Below, piece after piece: positions 32,735-40,061 of a stretch of 64,000 nucleotides of DNA. The number at the start of each line of letters is the position of its first letter. Within the stretch, counting starts at the first letter, position 1. Source of the stretch: CAIKMD01 sp035552195 (GTDB taxonomy: Bacteria; Pseudomonadota; Alphaproteobacteria; ATCC43930; CGMCC-115725); contig DASZLU010000057.1 of assembly GCA_035552195.1 (NCBI GenBank), positions 1-64,000 on the forward strand, written 5' to 3'. Both the position numbers and the translations under genes were made by a program. Under the pieces are notes generated by a model. It was given only the letters and a program-made list of their open reading frames with translations, ran no database searches and had not been told where the DNA came from.

Positions 32735-33742
32735 CTATTTCACTTTTGCCGCGGCGAGCAATTGACGATAGGAGGAAAGGATCGCTGCACCGTTCGGCAC
32801 GCCGTCGACATAGCTTGCATCGACGGGATCGAGCTTCTCGCGCCATTGCGTCTCCGTCGCGGACCCCGCCGCCGCGACGGTTTGACCGCCGGCTTTCACA
32901 CTGTCGCGCACGCGCGCCGCATCGCCGTCGAGATAGGCGCCGAAAGCGCGCGAAGCCGCCTCGCCCGAATGATCCTGCAGCAATTTTTGCGCCGCCGTTG
33001 GGAGTGCGTCGAATTTCTTCTTCGCCATGAAGATCATGCCGGTCGAGGTGCCGAGGCGGGTTTCGAGATGATAGCGCGTCACATCGCCAAGGCGGAACGG
33101 ATCGAACGTCGTCCACGACGCCACCGCGCCGTCGGCCGTGCCGCGTTGCAGCGCGGTATACATGTCGGTGAGGCCGATCGAGAGCGGCGCGCCGGCGAGC
33201 GCCGTCACCGCGTCGGCCTGGACCTTGCCGAGCGCGATGAGCTTCAGCCCGCGCAGATCGGCGAGCGACGACACCGGGTGCACGAGGTGAATGCCCGATT
33301 GCGGAAAGACGACCAGCATCAGCGGCACGATATCGGCATATTCCGGCCCCAGCGCGCCCGATTGATAAAGGCGCCAGAACGCGACCGCGCCGCTCTCGCA
33401 ATCCTCCGACACGAAAGGCAGGCCGGCGATCGCCGAGCGGATGAACTTGCCGCCGATCGCGCCTTGCAGCGCCCAGCCGACCTGAACGACGTCGTCCATG
33501 ACGCGGCTATAGACATTGTCGAGATTGGCGATGGCAAAGCCGTCGCGCGTATCGAGTTGAACGATGCCCTTGCCGGCCACGTTGACGCGATCGGCCCAGG
33601 GATGGAACGCCATCTGTGCGACGCGTGAATCCGGCGGCGCCAAGGTAGCGAAAGTCAGCTTCACTTCATCGGCCCGCGCCACGCCCGCGCCGAGCGCCGA
33701 AGCCACTGCGATACCCAAGAGCGAGCGCAGGATGAGCGTCAT
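32735..33742 (-). CDS. TRAP transporter solute-binding protein (DctP family)
   Basis: A 335-residue periplasmic receptor with signal peptide (MTLILRSLLGIAVASALGAG, cut after ARA). It has LTFATLAPPDSRVAQ, MDDVVQVGWALQGAI, LRGLKLIALGKVQADAVTAL and GTADGAVASWTTFD, and resembles the binding protein encoded at 14670-15677 in length and layout, so the two look paralogous. No DctQ/DctM genes are nearby. Context with dienelactone hydrolase and the divergent ring-cleavage-type genes suggests an aromatic-derived acid as ligand, which is inference. Confidence 0.9.
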   Translation of the reverse strand: MTLILRSLLGIAVASALGAGVARADEVKLTFATLAPPDSRVAQMAFHPWADRVNVAGKGIVQLDTRDGFAIANLDNVYSRVMDDVVQVGWALQGAIGGKFIRSAIAGLPFVSEDCESGAVAFWRLYQSGALGPEYADIVPLMLVVFPQSGIHLVHPVSSLADLRGLKLIALGKVQADAVTALAGAPLSIGLTDMYTALQRGTADGAVASWTTFDPFRLGDVTRYHLETRLGTSTGMIFMAKKKFDALPTAAQKLLQDHSGEAASRAFGAYLDGDAARVRDSVKAGGQTVAAAGSATETQWREKLDPVDASYVDGVPNGAAILSSYRQLLAAAKVK

Positions 33743-33790
33743 GGGGTTTCCTCCATTCGCGGCTCATTGGACTGGGCCGCCGATAATTGC

Positions 33791-33879
33791 TTAACATGTT
33801 AATCGTTTGCCGGAAAGCGTAAAACGCGGTAGAACCCGCGGGATACGAGCCGCATCCTGATTTTTGCTTAAGATGTTAA
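33791..33879. promoter_or_regulatory. Two palindromic operator candidates in a divergent promoter
   Basis: TTAACATGTTAA (33791-33802, perfect palindrome) and TTAAGATGTTAA (33868-33879, one mismatched pair) lie 77 bases apart, both preceded by GC. They sit in the 168-base gap between the TRAP binding-protein gene (minus) and the carboxymuconolactone-decarboxylase-like gene (plus). The MarR-family regulator encoded at 35294-35833 is the obvious candidate to bind them; MarR sites are often such short AT-rich palindromes. Confidence 0.65.
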
Positions 33880-33910
33880 GGGCTTGCGCCAAGACGAGGG
33901 AGGATCGACG

Positions 33911-34453
33911 ATGGCCAATGAAGGACCGAGCCGCATCCGGGACATTCCGGAAGATCAACTGTCGTCCGCGCAAAAGGCGGCGATCGAGGCTGTGGTGGGC
34001 GGCCGCGGCCGCATTCCCGGCCCCTATCGCATCTGGCTGCACAGCCCGATCATGATGCAGCGGCTGGAACGGCTCGGCACGTTCCTCGTGAACGAATCGT
34101 CGCTCACGAAGCGCGAGCAGGAGCTTGCGATCGTCGCCATCGCAGCGCATTGGCACGGCACTTTCGTTTTCACGGTGCATTCGCGCGTCGCCCGCGAGCT
34201 GGGCATCGAGCAAAGCGCGATCGACGATATCAAAGCCGGGCGCATGCCGACGCTGAGCGATAAGCGTGAAGCGGCGGTAATCGAGATCGCGCTGACATCT
34301 GCAGAGCGCGATCCGGCAAGCGACGAAGTCTTCGCCCGCGCCATCGCCGCGCTCGGCGAGGAGAGCCTCGCCGATCTGCTCGTCTTCCTCGGCTATTACA
34401 GCGCCGTCGCGATGGCGATGAAGCTGCACCGCGTGCCGGTTCCGCAGCGTTAG
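33911..34453 (+). CDS. Carboxymuconolactone decarboxylase family protein
   Basis: The ATG at 33911, with GGGAGG upstream, gives 180 residues. The fold matches the all-helical CMD/AhpD family: IPGPYRIWLHSPIMMQRLERL, LTKREQELAIVAIAAHWHG, FTVHSRVARELGI. The AhpD CxxC is absent (TFVFTVHS instead), so peroxidase activity is unlikely; histidines in AHWHG and TVHS occupy the active-site region as in carboxymuconolactone decarboxylases. It begins a three-gene run with an amidohydrolase and a MarR regulator. Confidence 0.87.
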   Translation: MANEGPSRIRDIPEDQLSSAQKAAIEAVVGGRGRIPGPYRIWLHSPIMMQRLERLGTFLVNESSLTKREQELAIVAIAAHWHGTFVFTVHSRVARELGIEQSAIDDIKAGRMPTLSDKREAAVIEIALTSAERDPASDEVFARAIAALGEESLADLLVFLGYYSAVAMAMKLHRVPVPQR

Positions 34454-34463
34454 AGGCGACAGC

Positions 34464-35294
34464 ATGATCGTCGACAGCCATGTCCACGTCGTCTCGGGCG
34501 ATCGCACGCGTTATCGTGTTTTGCCCGATGCGCCCGATTGGCCGGTGACCGAGATCGAGGGTCTGGTGCGCGACATGGACGCGCTGGGCATCGATCGCGC
34601 GCTCTTGGTGCAGACCTTCTTCACCTACGGTACCGACAATAGCTACATGATCGATTCGGCCGCGCGTTACGCCGGCCGCTTCCAGACCGTCGCCGTCATT
34701 GATCAAATGGCGAAGAATGCGCCCGACGTGCTGACCGATCTGGTGACGAAGCAGGGCGTCGCCGGTCTGCGCTTCATGCCGAAAGGCCAGGCCGAGGGCG
34801 TGTTGTGGAACCCACAGACCTTTCCGGTGTGGCAGCGCGCCGGCGAGCTGGGCATTCCAATCACCATCGCGGCGGAGTTGCCGCACCTGCCCGGCATGCC
34901 GGCGGTGGTCGAGCGTTTCCCCAACGTGAAGGTCGCATTCGAGCATATGTGGGCGCTGGAGCTCGATCCCCCCGACTTCAAGAGCATTCAGCCGATCTTC
35001 GCCCTGGCGAGATTCCCCAATGCCTATCTGAAGCTCTGCCCCAACAATTCGCATGCGATCCGCGAGGGGAAGACCAGCGCCCGCGCGTTCTTCGGGCCGC
35101 TGATCGAGGCTTTCGGCATCAAGCGCATGATGTTCGGATCGAACTATCCGGCGCATTCCCAACGCTTCGGCAATCTCGCCGCACGGCTGACGATCATGCA
35201 GGAGGATTTCGCCGGCTTCAGCGACGAAGAGCGGCGCTGGTTCTTCAGCGAGACCGCGCTCAGCCTCTGGCCGTCGCTGCGCGCGCAAGCGTGA
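34464..35294 (+). CDS. Amidohydrolase-family protein (AMIDOHYDRO_2 type)
   Basis: A 276-residue TIM-barrel protein. The metal-binding DSHVHV is at the start, and later barrel elements are AGLRFMPKG, VEHMWALELD-like (AFEHMWALEL) and MFGSNYPAHSQRFGN, where the aspartate usual in GSDYP is asparagine. Such enzymes hydrolyse lactones or decarboxylate aromatic acids (for example 2-pyrone-4,6-dicarboxylate lactonase relatives). It lies between the CMD-like gene and a marR gene whose ATG overlaps its stop by one base. Confidence 0.87.
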   Translation: MIVDSHVHVVSGDRTRYRVLPDAPDWPVTEIEGLVRDMDALGIDRALLVQTFFTYGTDNSYMIDSAARYAGRFQTVAVIDQMAKNAPDVLTDLVTKQGVAGLRFMPKGQAEGVLWNPQTFPVWQRAGELGIPITIAAELPHLPGMPAVVERFPNVKVAFEHMWALELDPPDFKSIQPIFALARFPNAYLKLCPNNSHAIREGKTSARAFFGPLIEAFGIKRMMFGSNYPAHSQRFGNLAARLTIMQEDFAGFSDEERRWFFSETALSLWPSLRAQA

Positions 35295-35833
35295 TGGCGA
35301 AAGCGACCGCCCGCGGCATCCCGCGCAAGACCGCGCCGATCCCGGCGCAGGCGATGAGCCCGCCTTTGATGAGTCAGCCTTTGATGAGTCAGGCGCTGCC
35401 GATGCAGCTGCTTCGCGCGCGCGAGGCGGTGATGCAGCGCTTTCGCCCCAAGCTGCGCGATCTCGGCCTCACCGATCAGCAAGGCCGCATCATGCGTGCC
35501 CTCGCCGAGGTCGAGTGGATCGACATGATGGAGCTGGCGCGGCGGTGCTGCATCCATCCCGCCAGCCTGTCGCGCATGGTCCCGCGGCTTGTCGAGCGCG
35601 GCCTCTTGCGCCGGCGCAGCGACGCACGCGACGCGCGGCGCATGACGGTCGCTCTGACGGCGAAAGGCCGTGCGACATTTTGGAATGTATGGGTCGAATC
35701 CGAGCGTATCTATGGCGCGCTCGCCGACGAGCTTGGGGCCGCCAATCTCCAGGAATTGCTGCGCTCGCTCGATGCGCTGATCGATATCTTGGGCGGCGCC
35801 GACGCAACCGTTCCCGACGTTAACGAAGACTGA
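35294..35833 (+). CDS. MarR-family regulator (HpaR-like)
   Basis: The ATG at 35294 overlaps the amidohydrolase stop (TGATG) and gives 179 residues. After a proline/methionine-rich leader containing a short tandem repeat (PLMSQ-type, from a 15-bp DNA repeat near 35365-35393), the winged-helix domain reads LPMQLLRAREAVMQRFRP, GLTDQQGRIMRALAE, IHPASLSRMVPRLVERGLL and RRRSDARDARRMTVALT. The LPMxLLRAREAVMxRFRP start resembles HpaR, the repressor of homoprotocatechuate catabolism. It likely controls the divergent promoter at 33743-33910. Confidence 0.85.
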   Translation: MAKATARGIPRKTAPIPAQAMSPPLMSQPLMSQALPMQLLRAREAVMQRFRPKLRDLGLTDQQGRIMRALAEVEWIDMMELARRCCIHPASLSRMVPRLVERGLLRRRSDARDARRMTVALTAKGRATFWNVWVESERIYGALADELGAANLQELLRSLDALIDILGGADATVPDVNED

Positions 35834-35909
35834 CCGCCCCGCAACACAGTGCCGCAGGTGGGCAAGGACGGGCTTGCGAAACCGGCGTTTTCCAGCGCAC
35901 ATTCCGGCA

Positions 35910-35982
35910 GCGTGGTCGGATTTGAAGTTCCTAGATTCGTACGGCATCCGCGTTTAGGAACTTCAAATCCGAAAAACCACGC
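35910..35982. repeat. Large inverted repeat, first of two
   Basis: Arms GCGTGGT plus CGGATTTGAAGTTCCTA (35910-35933) pair with the complement at 35955-35982, interrupted by a few unpaired bases and a 21-base loop. The stem is about 24 bp. It is REP-like in appearance and lies between marR and the aminotransferase gene. Confidence 0.75.
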
Positions 35983-35998
35983 TTGATTCAATTATTTG

Positions 35999-36075
35999 CT
36001 CGTGTGGCTACCAATCCGAAATTCGCCCCCCGGTCTCGCTCCGAGAGAAGAGCGAATTTCGGATTGCCGCACGAG
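35999..36075. repeat. Large inverted repeat, second of two
   Basis: Arms CTCGTGTGGC plus AATCCGAAATTCGC (35999-36026) pair with GCGAATTTCGGATT plus GCCGCACGAG (36052-36075), with one mismatch and three unpaired bases. It ends 26 bases before the aminotransferase start, so it could form in the mRNA leader. Its sequence differs from the first repeat. Confidence 0.75.
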
Positions 36076-36100
36076 CTTTCGACTTAGGAGTAACGAGACG

Positions 36101-37291
36101 ATGGCGAGCAAAGTAAAGCGCGGCCGGCATTCCCTGCATGTCCCGGGCCCGAGCAACGTGCCGGACCGGGTGCTGGCGGCGATGAGTCATCCGGTGTTCG
36201 ACCACCGGAGCCAGGAATTCTTCGATCTGGTGAAGCACATCACGGCCGGCATGGCGCGCATCTTCCGCACCAAGGGTCCGGTCGCGATCTATCCATCCTC
36301 GGGCACCGGCGCCTGGGAGACCGCGCTGCTCAACACGTTGTCGCCCGGCGACAAGGTGCTGGCGTTCGAGAGCGGCCAATTCGCGACGCTGTGGAAGGTC
36401 ATGGCCGACAAGCACGGCCTGAAGATCGATTTCATCCCGGGAGATTGGCGCCACCCCGTCGATCCCGCCGAGATCGAGCGCCGCCTCACCGCCGATAAGG
36501 GCCACGAGATCAAAGCCGTGCTGCTCGTGCACAGCGAAACATCGACCGGCGTGCTGAGCGACGTGCCGGCGGTGCGCAAGGCGATGGATGCGGCCAAGCA
36601 TCCGGCGCTGCTCATGGTCGATGCAATCTCGTCGCTCGGCGTGCATGAATACCGCCACGACGATTGGGGCGTCGACGTCACGATCTGCGGCTCGCAGAAA
36701 GGCCTGATGCTGCCGCCGGGTCTCGGTTACAACGCGATCTCGGCGAAGGCGCTGGAAGCGCATAAAAAGGCGAAGCTGCCGCGCGCCTATTTCGAATGGG
36801 ATCCGATGGTCGACGCGAACGGCAGCGGCTCTTATCCCTATACGCCGGCCATCAGCATGTTCATGGCGTCCAAAGAATCGATCGCCATGATGGAAGAAGA
36901 GGGCTTGGAGCATATCGTCGCGCGGCACGAGCGCATGGCCGAAGCGACGCGACGCGCGGTGCGCCATTGGGGTCTCGAGATTCTCTGCCAGGATCCGAAA
37001 GCCTATGCCAACGCGTTGACCGCGATCATGGTGCCGGAAGGCGTGAATGCCGATCATGTGCGCGCGCTCATCCTCGAGCATTACGACGTCTCGCTCGGCG
37101 CCGGGCTCGGTAAGGTCGCGGGCAAAGTGTTCCGCATCGGCCATCTCGGCTGGATGAACGAGCTGATGGTGATCGGCGGCATCGCCGGCGTCGAGCTCGG
37201 CCTCGGCATCGCCGGCGTGAAGCACAAGGCCGGCGGCGTGCAGGCCGCGGTCGAGTATTTCGGCGGCAATGCTGCCGGCCATGGACGTTGA
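36101..37291 (+). CDS. Class V aminotransferase (serine/alanine-glyoxylate type)
   Basis: The ATG at 36101, with TAGGAG upstream, gives 396 residues. It is a PLP enzyme of the AGT/SGAT group: RHSLHVPGPSNVPDRVLAAM start, PSSGTGAWETALLN, LLVHSETSTGV, MVDAISSLG and the PLP lysine in CGSQKGLMLPPGL. These enzymes transaminate glyoxylate using serine or alanine in the cytoplasm. A longer in-frame start would translate the hairpin region and is unlikely. Next gene overlaps its end by 11 bases. Confidence 0.93.
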   Translation: MASKVKRGRHSLHVPGPSNVPDRVLAAMSHPVFDHRSQEFFDLVKHITAGMARIFRTKGPVAIYPSSGTGAWETALLNTLSPGDKVLAFESGQFATLWKVMADKHGLKIDFIPGDWRHPVDPAEIERRLTADKGHEIKAVLLVHSETSTGVLSDVPAVRKAMDAAKHPALLMVDAISSLGVHEYRHDDWGVDVTICGSQKGLMLPPGLGYNAISAKALEAHKKAKLPRAYFEWDPMVDANGSGSYPYTPAISMFMASKESIAMMEEEGLEHIVARHERMAEATRRAVRHWGLEILCQDPKAYANALTAIMVPEGVNADHVRALILEHYDVSLGAGLGKVAGKVFRIGHLGWMNELMVIGGIAGVELGLGIAGVKHKAGGVQAAVEYFGGNAAGHGR

Positions 37292-38036
37292 TCGTCTCGC
37301 CGAGAAGCTGATCGCGACGCGGCGCAGCCTCGATCGGCTCGCCGCGCTGAGCGCAGACGAAATCCCCGCGAATGCGGCGGAAGCCTATGCGGTGCAGGAT
37401 GCGATCCTCAAGCGCCTTGCCCTGCCGATTGCCGGCTGGAAGGCGGGCGCGTCATCGCCGACGGCCGAGCCGCAAGCCGGGCCGATCCTCGCCGACCGCA
37501 TGAAGCCAAGCCCGGCACATTTCGCGATGCCGGCAAAAGCTTTTCGCACCGTCGAGGGCGAGATCGCTTTCACGCTCGGCCGCGATCTGCCGACCCGCTC
37601 GCAAGCCTATGGCGAGGACGAGGTTTGGGACGCGATGGCGGCGCTGCATGTCGGCATCGAGGTGCTGGAATCGAGCTTCATCGACCGACGCAAACTGTCC
37701 GAACACGCGGTGCTCGGCGATCTCTTGAACAACGGCGCCTATTGCTATGGCGCGCCGATCACGGATTGGCGCGGGCTCGACGTTGCGACGCCGGAAGCCA
37801 GCATCTGGATCGACGGCAAAGAAATGCGGCGCGCCAAAGCCGGCACGCCGGGCGGCCACCCCAAGCGGCTGCTGACCTGGCTCGCCAATCACGCGGCGAC
37901 GCGCGGCCTGCCGCTCAAAGCCGGCATGATCATCACCACCGGCAGCCATACCGGCATGCTCGACGCGCCGCCGGGCGCGACGGTCGAAGCGCGGTTCGAA
38001 AACATCGGCTCGGCGACGCTGATTTTTGCCGCTTGA
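37281..38036 (+). CDS. 2-Keto-4-pentenoate hydratase family protein
   Basis: With the ATG at 37281 the protein has 251 residues; an ATG four codons upstream is the alternative. It matches MhpD/fumarylacetoacetate-hydrolase-fold hydratases: AYAVQDAILKRL, IAGWKAGASSPTAEP, EGEIAFTLGRDLP with metal glutamates, LHVGIEVLESSF, and AGMIITTGSHTGMLDAPPGA. It could act late in meta-cleavage aromatic degradation. It overlaps the aminotransferase gene and is followed by the arsR operator region. Confidence 0.9.
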   Translation: MDVDRLAEKLIATRRSLDRLAALSADEIPANAAEAYAVQDAILKRLALPIAGWKAGASSPTAEPQAGPILADRMKPSPAHFAMPAKAFRTVEGEIAFTLGRDLPTRSQAYGEDEVWDAMAALHVGIEVLESSFIDRRKLSEHAVLGDLLNNGAYCYGAPITDWRGLDVATPEASIWIDGKEMRRAKAGTPGGHPKRLLTWLANHAATRGLPLKAGMIITTGSHTGMLDAPPGATVEARFENIGSATLIFAA

Positions 38037-38042
38037 CTCTTC

Positions 38043-38075
38043 GTAAGTTATTACTTACGGTAAGTCATGGCTTAC
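38043..38075 (+). promoter_or_regulatory. Tandem ArsR-type operators overlapping the arsR start
   Basis: Two inverted repeats of 6-4-6 form follow each other 17 bases apart: GTAAGT-TATT-ACTTAC (38043-38058, perfect) and GTAAGT-CATG-GCTTAC (38060-38075, one mismatch). The second contains the ATG of the arsR gene at 38067 in its spacer. Binding here would block initiation directly, so negative autoregulation is expected. Confidence 0.8.
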
Positions 38076-38399
38076 GCAAATGCCGCCTTAACCGCTCTCG
38101 GCGATCCCACCCGACGCGAAATTTTTGAGCGCCTCGCCAACGGGCCGCGCTCGGTGGGCGAAATTGCCCACGATCTGCCGGTCAGCCGGCCGGCGGTCTC
38201 CCAGCATTTGCAGCGTTTGAAGGAGGCGGGGCTCGTGACCGACCACGCCGAAGGCACCCGGCGCGTCTACCGCATCGACCCGGCCGGGCTCGGCGCGCTG
38301 CGCCAATGGCTCGACCGCTTCTGGGACGACGCCCTTGCCGCGTTCAAAGCCGAAACCGAGAAAGACAAAGCCGAAAAGGACAGCGAGGAAGAGAAATGA
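38067..38399 (+). CDS. ArsR-family transcriptional regulator
   Basis: This 110-residue winged-helix protein reads AALTALGDPTRREIFERLA, SVGEIAHDLPVSRPAVSQHLQRL, KEAGLVTDHAEGTRRVYRIDPAG and ends in a charged helix (KAETEKDKAEKDSEEEK). There are no cysteine metal sites, so it belongs to the non-metal ArsR group usually paired with SRPBCC proteins. The stop overlaps the next start by four bases (ATGA). The start codon lies inside one of two palindromes that look like its own operators. Confidence 0.93.
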   Translation: MAYANAALTALGDPTRREIFERLANGPRSVGEIAHDLPVSRPAVSQHLQRLKEAGLVTDHAEGTRRVYRIDPAGLGALRQWLDRFWDDALAAFKAETEKDKAEKDSEEEK

Positions 38400-38878
38400 G
38401 CGGCATCATCACGCCGGCGCCGATCCGCAAGAGCGTTCGCGTCAACGTCGCCCCGGCGCGCGCGTTCGATGTCTTCACCGCGGGCGCGAGCCGCTGGTGG
38501 CTCAAGAGTCATTCGATCAACCCGACGAAATCGCCGGCGAAAGACGTGATCATCGAGCCGCGCGTCGGCGGCCGCTGGTTCGAGCGCGGCGAAGACGGCA
38601 GCGAATGCGATTGGGGCAAGGTGCTGGCCTGGGAGCCCCCGACCGATCGAGGCGAAGGCCGGTTGCTGCTCGCCTGGCAGATCAACGCCGAATTCAAATA
38701 CGACCCCAACCTCGTCACCGAGGTCGAGGTGCGCTTCACGCCGGCCGACAGCGGCACGCTGGTCGAGCTCGAGCATCGGCTGATCGAACGCATGGGCGCG
38801 CGCGGCGCCGGCATGGTCGAAGCCTTCACGCGCGGCTGGGGTCTCTTGATCGACAGCTACGCGCAACAGGCCAACTGA
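38396..38878 (+). CDS. SRPBCC (AHSA1-like) domain protein
   Basis: A 160-residue START-like protein: VRVNVAPARAFDVFTAGASRWW, HSINPTKSPAKDVIIEPRVGG, WFERGEDGSECDWGKVLAWEPP, and a C-terminal helix with WGLLIDSYAQQ. The hydrophobic cavity of this fold binds lipids or small aromatics. Members are commonly co-encoded with ArsR regulators, as here, with translational coupling. Specific ligand unknown. Confidence 0.9.
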   Translation: MSGIITPAPIRKSVRVNVAPARAFDVFTAGASRWWLKSHSINPTKSPAKDVIIEPRVGGRWFERGEDGSECDWGKVLAWEPPTDRGEGRLLLAWQINAEFKYDPNLVTEVEVRFTPADSGTLVELEHRLIERMGARGAGMVEAFTRGWGLLIDSYAQQAN

Positions 38879-38909
38879 GCCCAAGACGCCAACGAAGGAG
38901 GAGGAGGCT

Positions 38910-39557
38910 ATGGCTGACTTGCAGATCATCGGCGGCTCGCCGAGCAATTTCGTCTGGGTGACGCGTGTCGTGTGCACCGAGAAAGGCGTGCCCTATCAGC
39001 ACATCCAAGCGATGCCGCATACGCCCGAGGTCGATGCCATCCATCCTTTCGGCAAAGTCCCCGTGATGCGCCACGGTGACGTGACGCTGTGCGAATCGCG
39101 CGCGATCATCGGCTACATCGATCGCATGTTCGACGGCCCGTCGCTGACATCGCGCGATCCGCTCGTCGCGGCGCAGATCGAGCAATGGGTCTCGATGGTC
39201 TGCACGACGATCGATCCGCTGTGGATCCGGCAATACTACGCGGCCTATGTGCTGACGGCGCGCGCCGGCAAAGAGCCCGATCGCGCGAGCATCGACCAGA
39301 CCATCCCGAAGATGACGCCGCACTTCGCGATCATGGATCGCGCCGTGGCGAAGACCGGGCATCTCGTCGGCGAGAGCTTTACCCTGGCCGATGCCTATCT
39401 CACGCCGATCCTGTTCTATATGAATTCGGTGCCCGAGGGCCGCGCGCTGCTCGCGCAATCGCCGCATCTCGCCGCCTATCTCGAGCGCCACATCAACCGG
39501 CCGAGCGTCACGGCCACCAAGCCCGAATTTCTCGTCCACGAGATGATGCGGCGCTGA
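38910..39557 (+). CDS. Glutathione S-transferase family protein
   Basis: A 215-residue GST with N-terminal thioredoxin fold (LQIIGGSPSNFVWVTRVVCTEK, HPFGKVPVMRHGDVTLCESRAIIGYID with the cis-proline and glutathione gamma-Glu site) and C-terminal helical domain (LVGESFTLADAYLTPIL N-capping box). GGAGGAGG precedes the ATG. It follows the SRPBCC gene by 31 bases. Detoxification or isomerisation of an organic substrate is likely. Confidence 0.92.
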   Translation: MADLQIIGGSPSNFVWVTRVVCTEKGVPYQHIQAMPHTPEVDAIHPFGKVPVMRHGDVTLCESRAIIGYIDRMFDGPSLTSRDPLVAAQIEQWVSMVCTTIDPLWIRQYYAAYVLTARAGKEPDRASIDQTIPKMTPHFAIMDRAVAKTGHLVGESFTLADAYLTPILFYMNSVPEGRALLAQSPHLAAYLERHINRPSVTATKPEFLVHEMMRR

Positions 39558-39560
39558 CGG

Positions 39561-39911
39561 GTGGCGATCGACGACACGGCGGCCGAGCGCGTGCGGCGCG
39601 CGCTCGGCCGGCGCCGCGCCATCAGCGAGAAGAAGATGATGGGCGCGCTGTGCTTCATGGCAAGCGGCGCGATGTGCTGCGGCGTGACCGGCGACGCGCT
39701 GATGGTCCGCGTCGGAGCCGAGGACTACGAGCGGACGCTGGCGCGGCCCCATGTTCGGCCGCTGAAGATTGGGAAACGCGCGGCGCGCGGCTTCGTGCTG
39801 ATCGATCCGCCGGGCTATCGCACCGACGCCACCTTGTTGAAATGGATCGAGCAAGGCCTCGCCGCGGCGAAAACCCTGCGCCGCCCGCCCGCGCAACGAG
39901 CGGTGAAGTAA
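39561..39911 (+). CDS. TfoX N-terminal domain protein
   Basis: This 116-residue protein starts at GTG 39561, three bases after the GST stop. It shows the TfoX N-domain pattern: AERVRRALGRRRAISEKKMMGALCFMASGAMCCGVTGDALMVRVG, then RPLKIGKRAARGFVLIDPPGY. The C-terminal TfoX domain is absent. Short stand-alone TfoX-N proteins are common in alphaproteobacteria and have no settled function. It closes the arsR-SRPBCC-GST run. Confidence 0.85.
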   Translation: MAIDDTAAERVRRALGRRRAISEKKMMGALCFMASGAMCCGVTGDALMVRVGAEDYERTLARPHVRPLKIGKRAARGFVLIDPPGYRTDATLLKWIEQGLAAAKTLRRPPAQRAVK

Positions 39912-40061
39912 TTCGAAGCCGCGTTGTCGAATATTGGGGATAACCTCGATCGCTCTTATCTCTCAAATGCTTCGGTTGTGAATATTTTCGACAAAGCTGT
40001 GGATCGATTGTGGGCGTGATGCGCTTTGCCGCGGCGCGGGCAAGCGTCTACAGTCTGCCGC

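Noticed and set aside
35365..35393. Tandem 15-bp repeat in the marR leader as a phase-variation tract
   Set aside because: Only two copies, and the unit is a multiple of three, so copy-number change would not shift the frame.
39912..40061. Possible replication-origin-like region with TGTGGAT, TTGTGAAT and GATAAC words
   Set aside because: No full DnaA box, no cluster of boxes and no replication genes nearby; the AT content is only locally raised.
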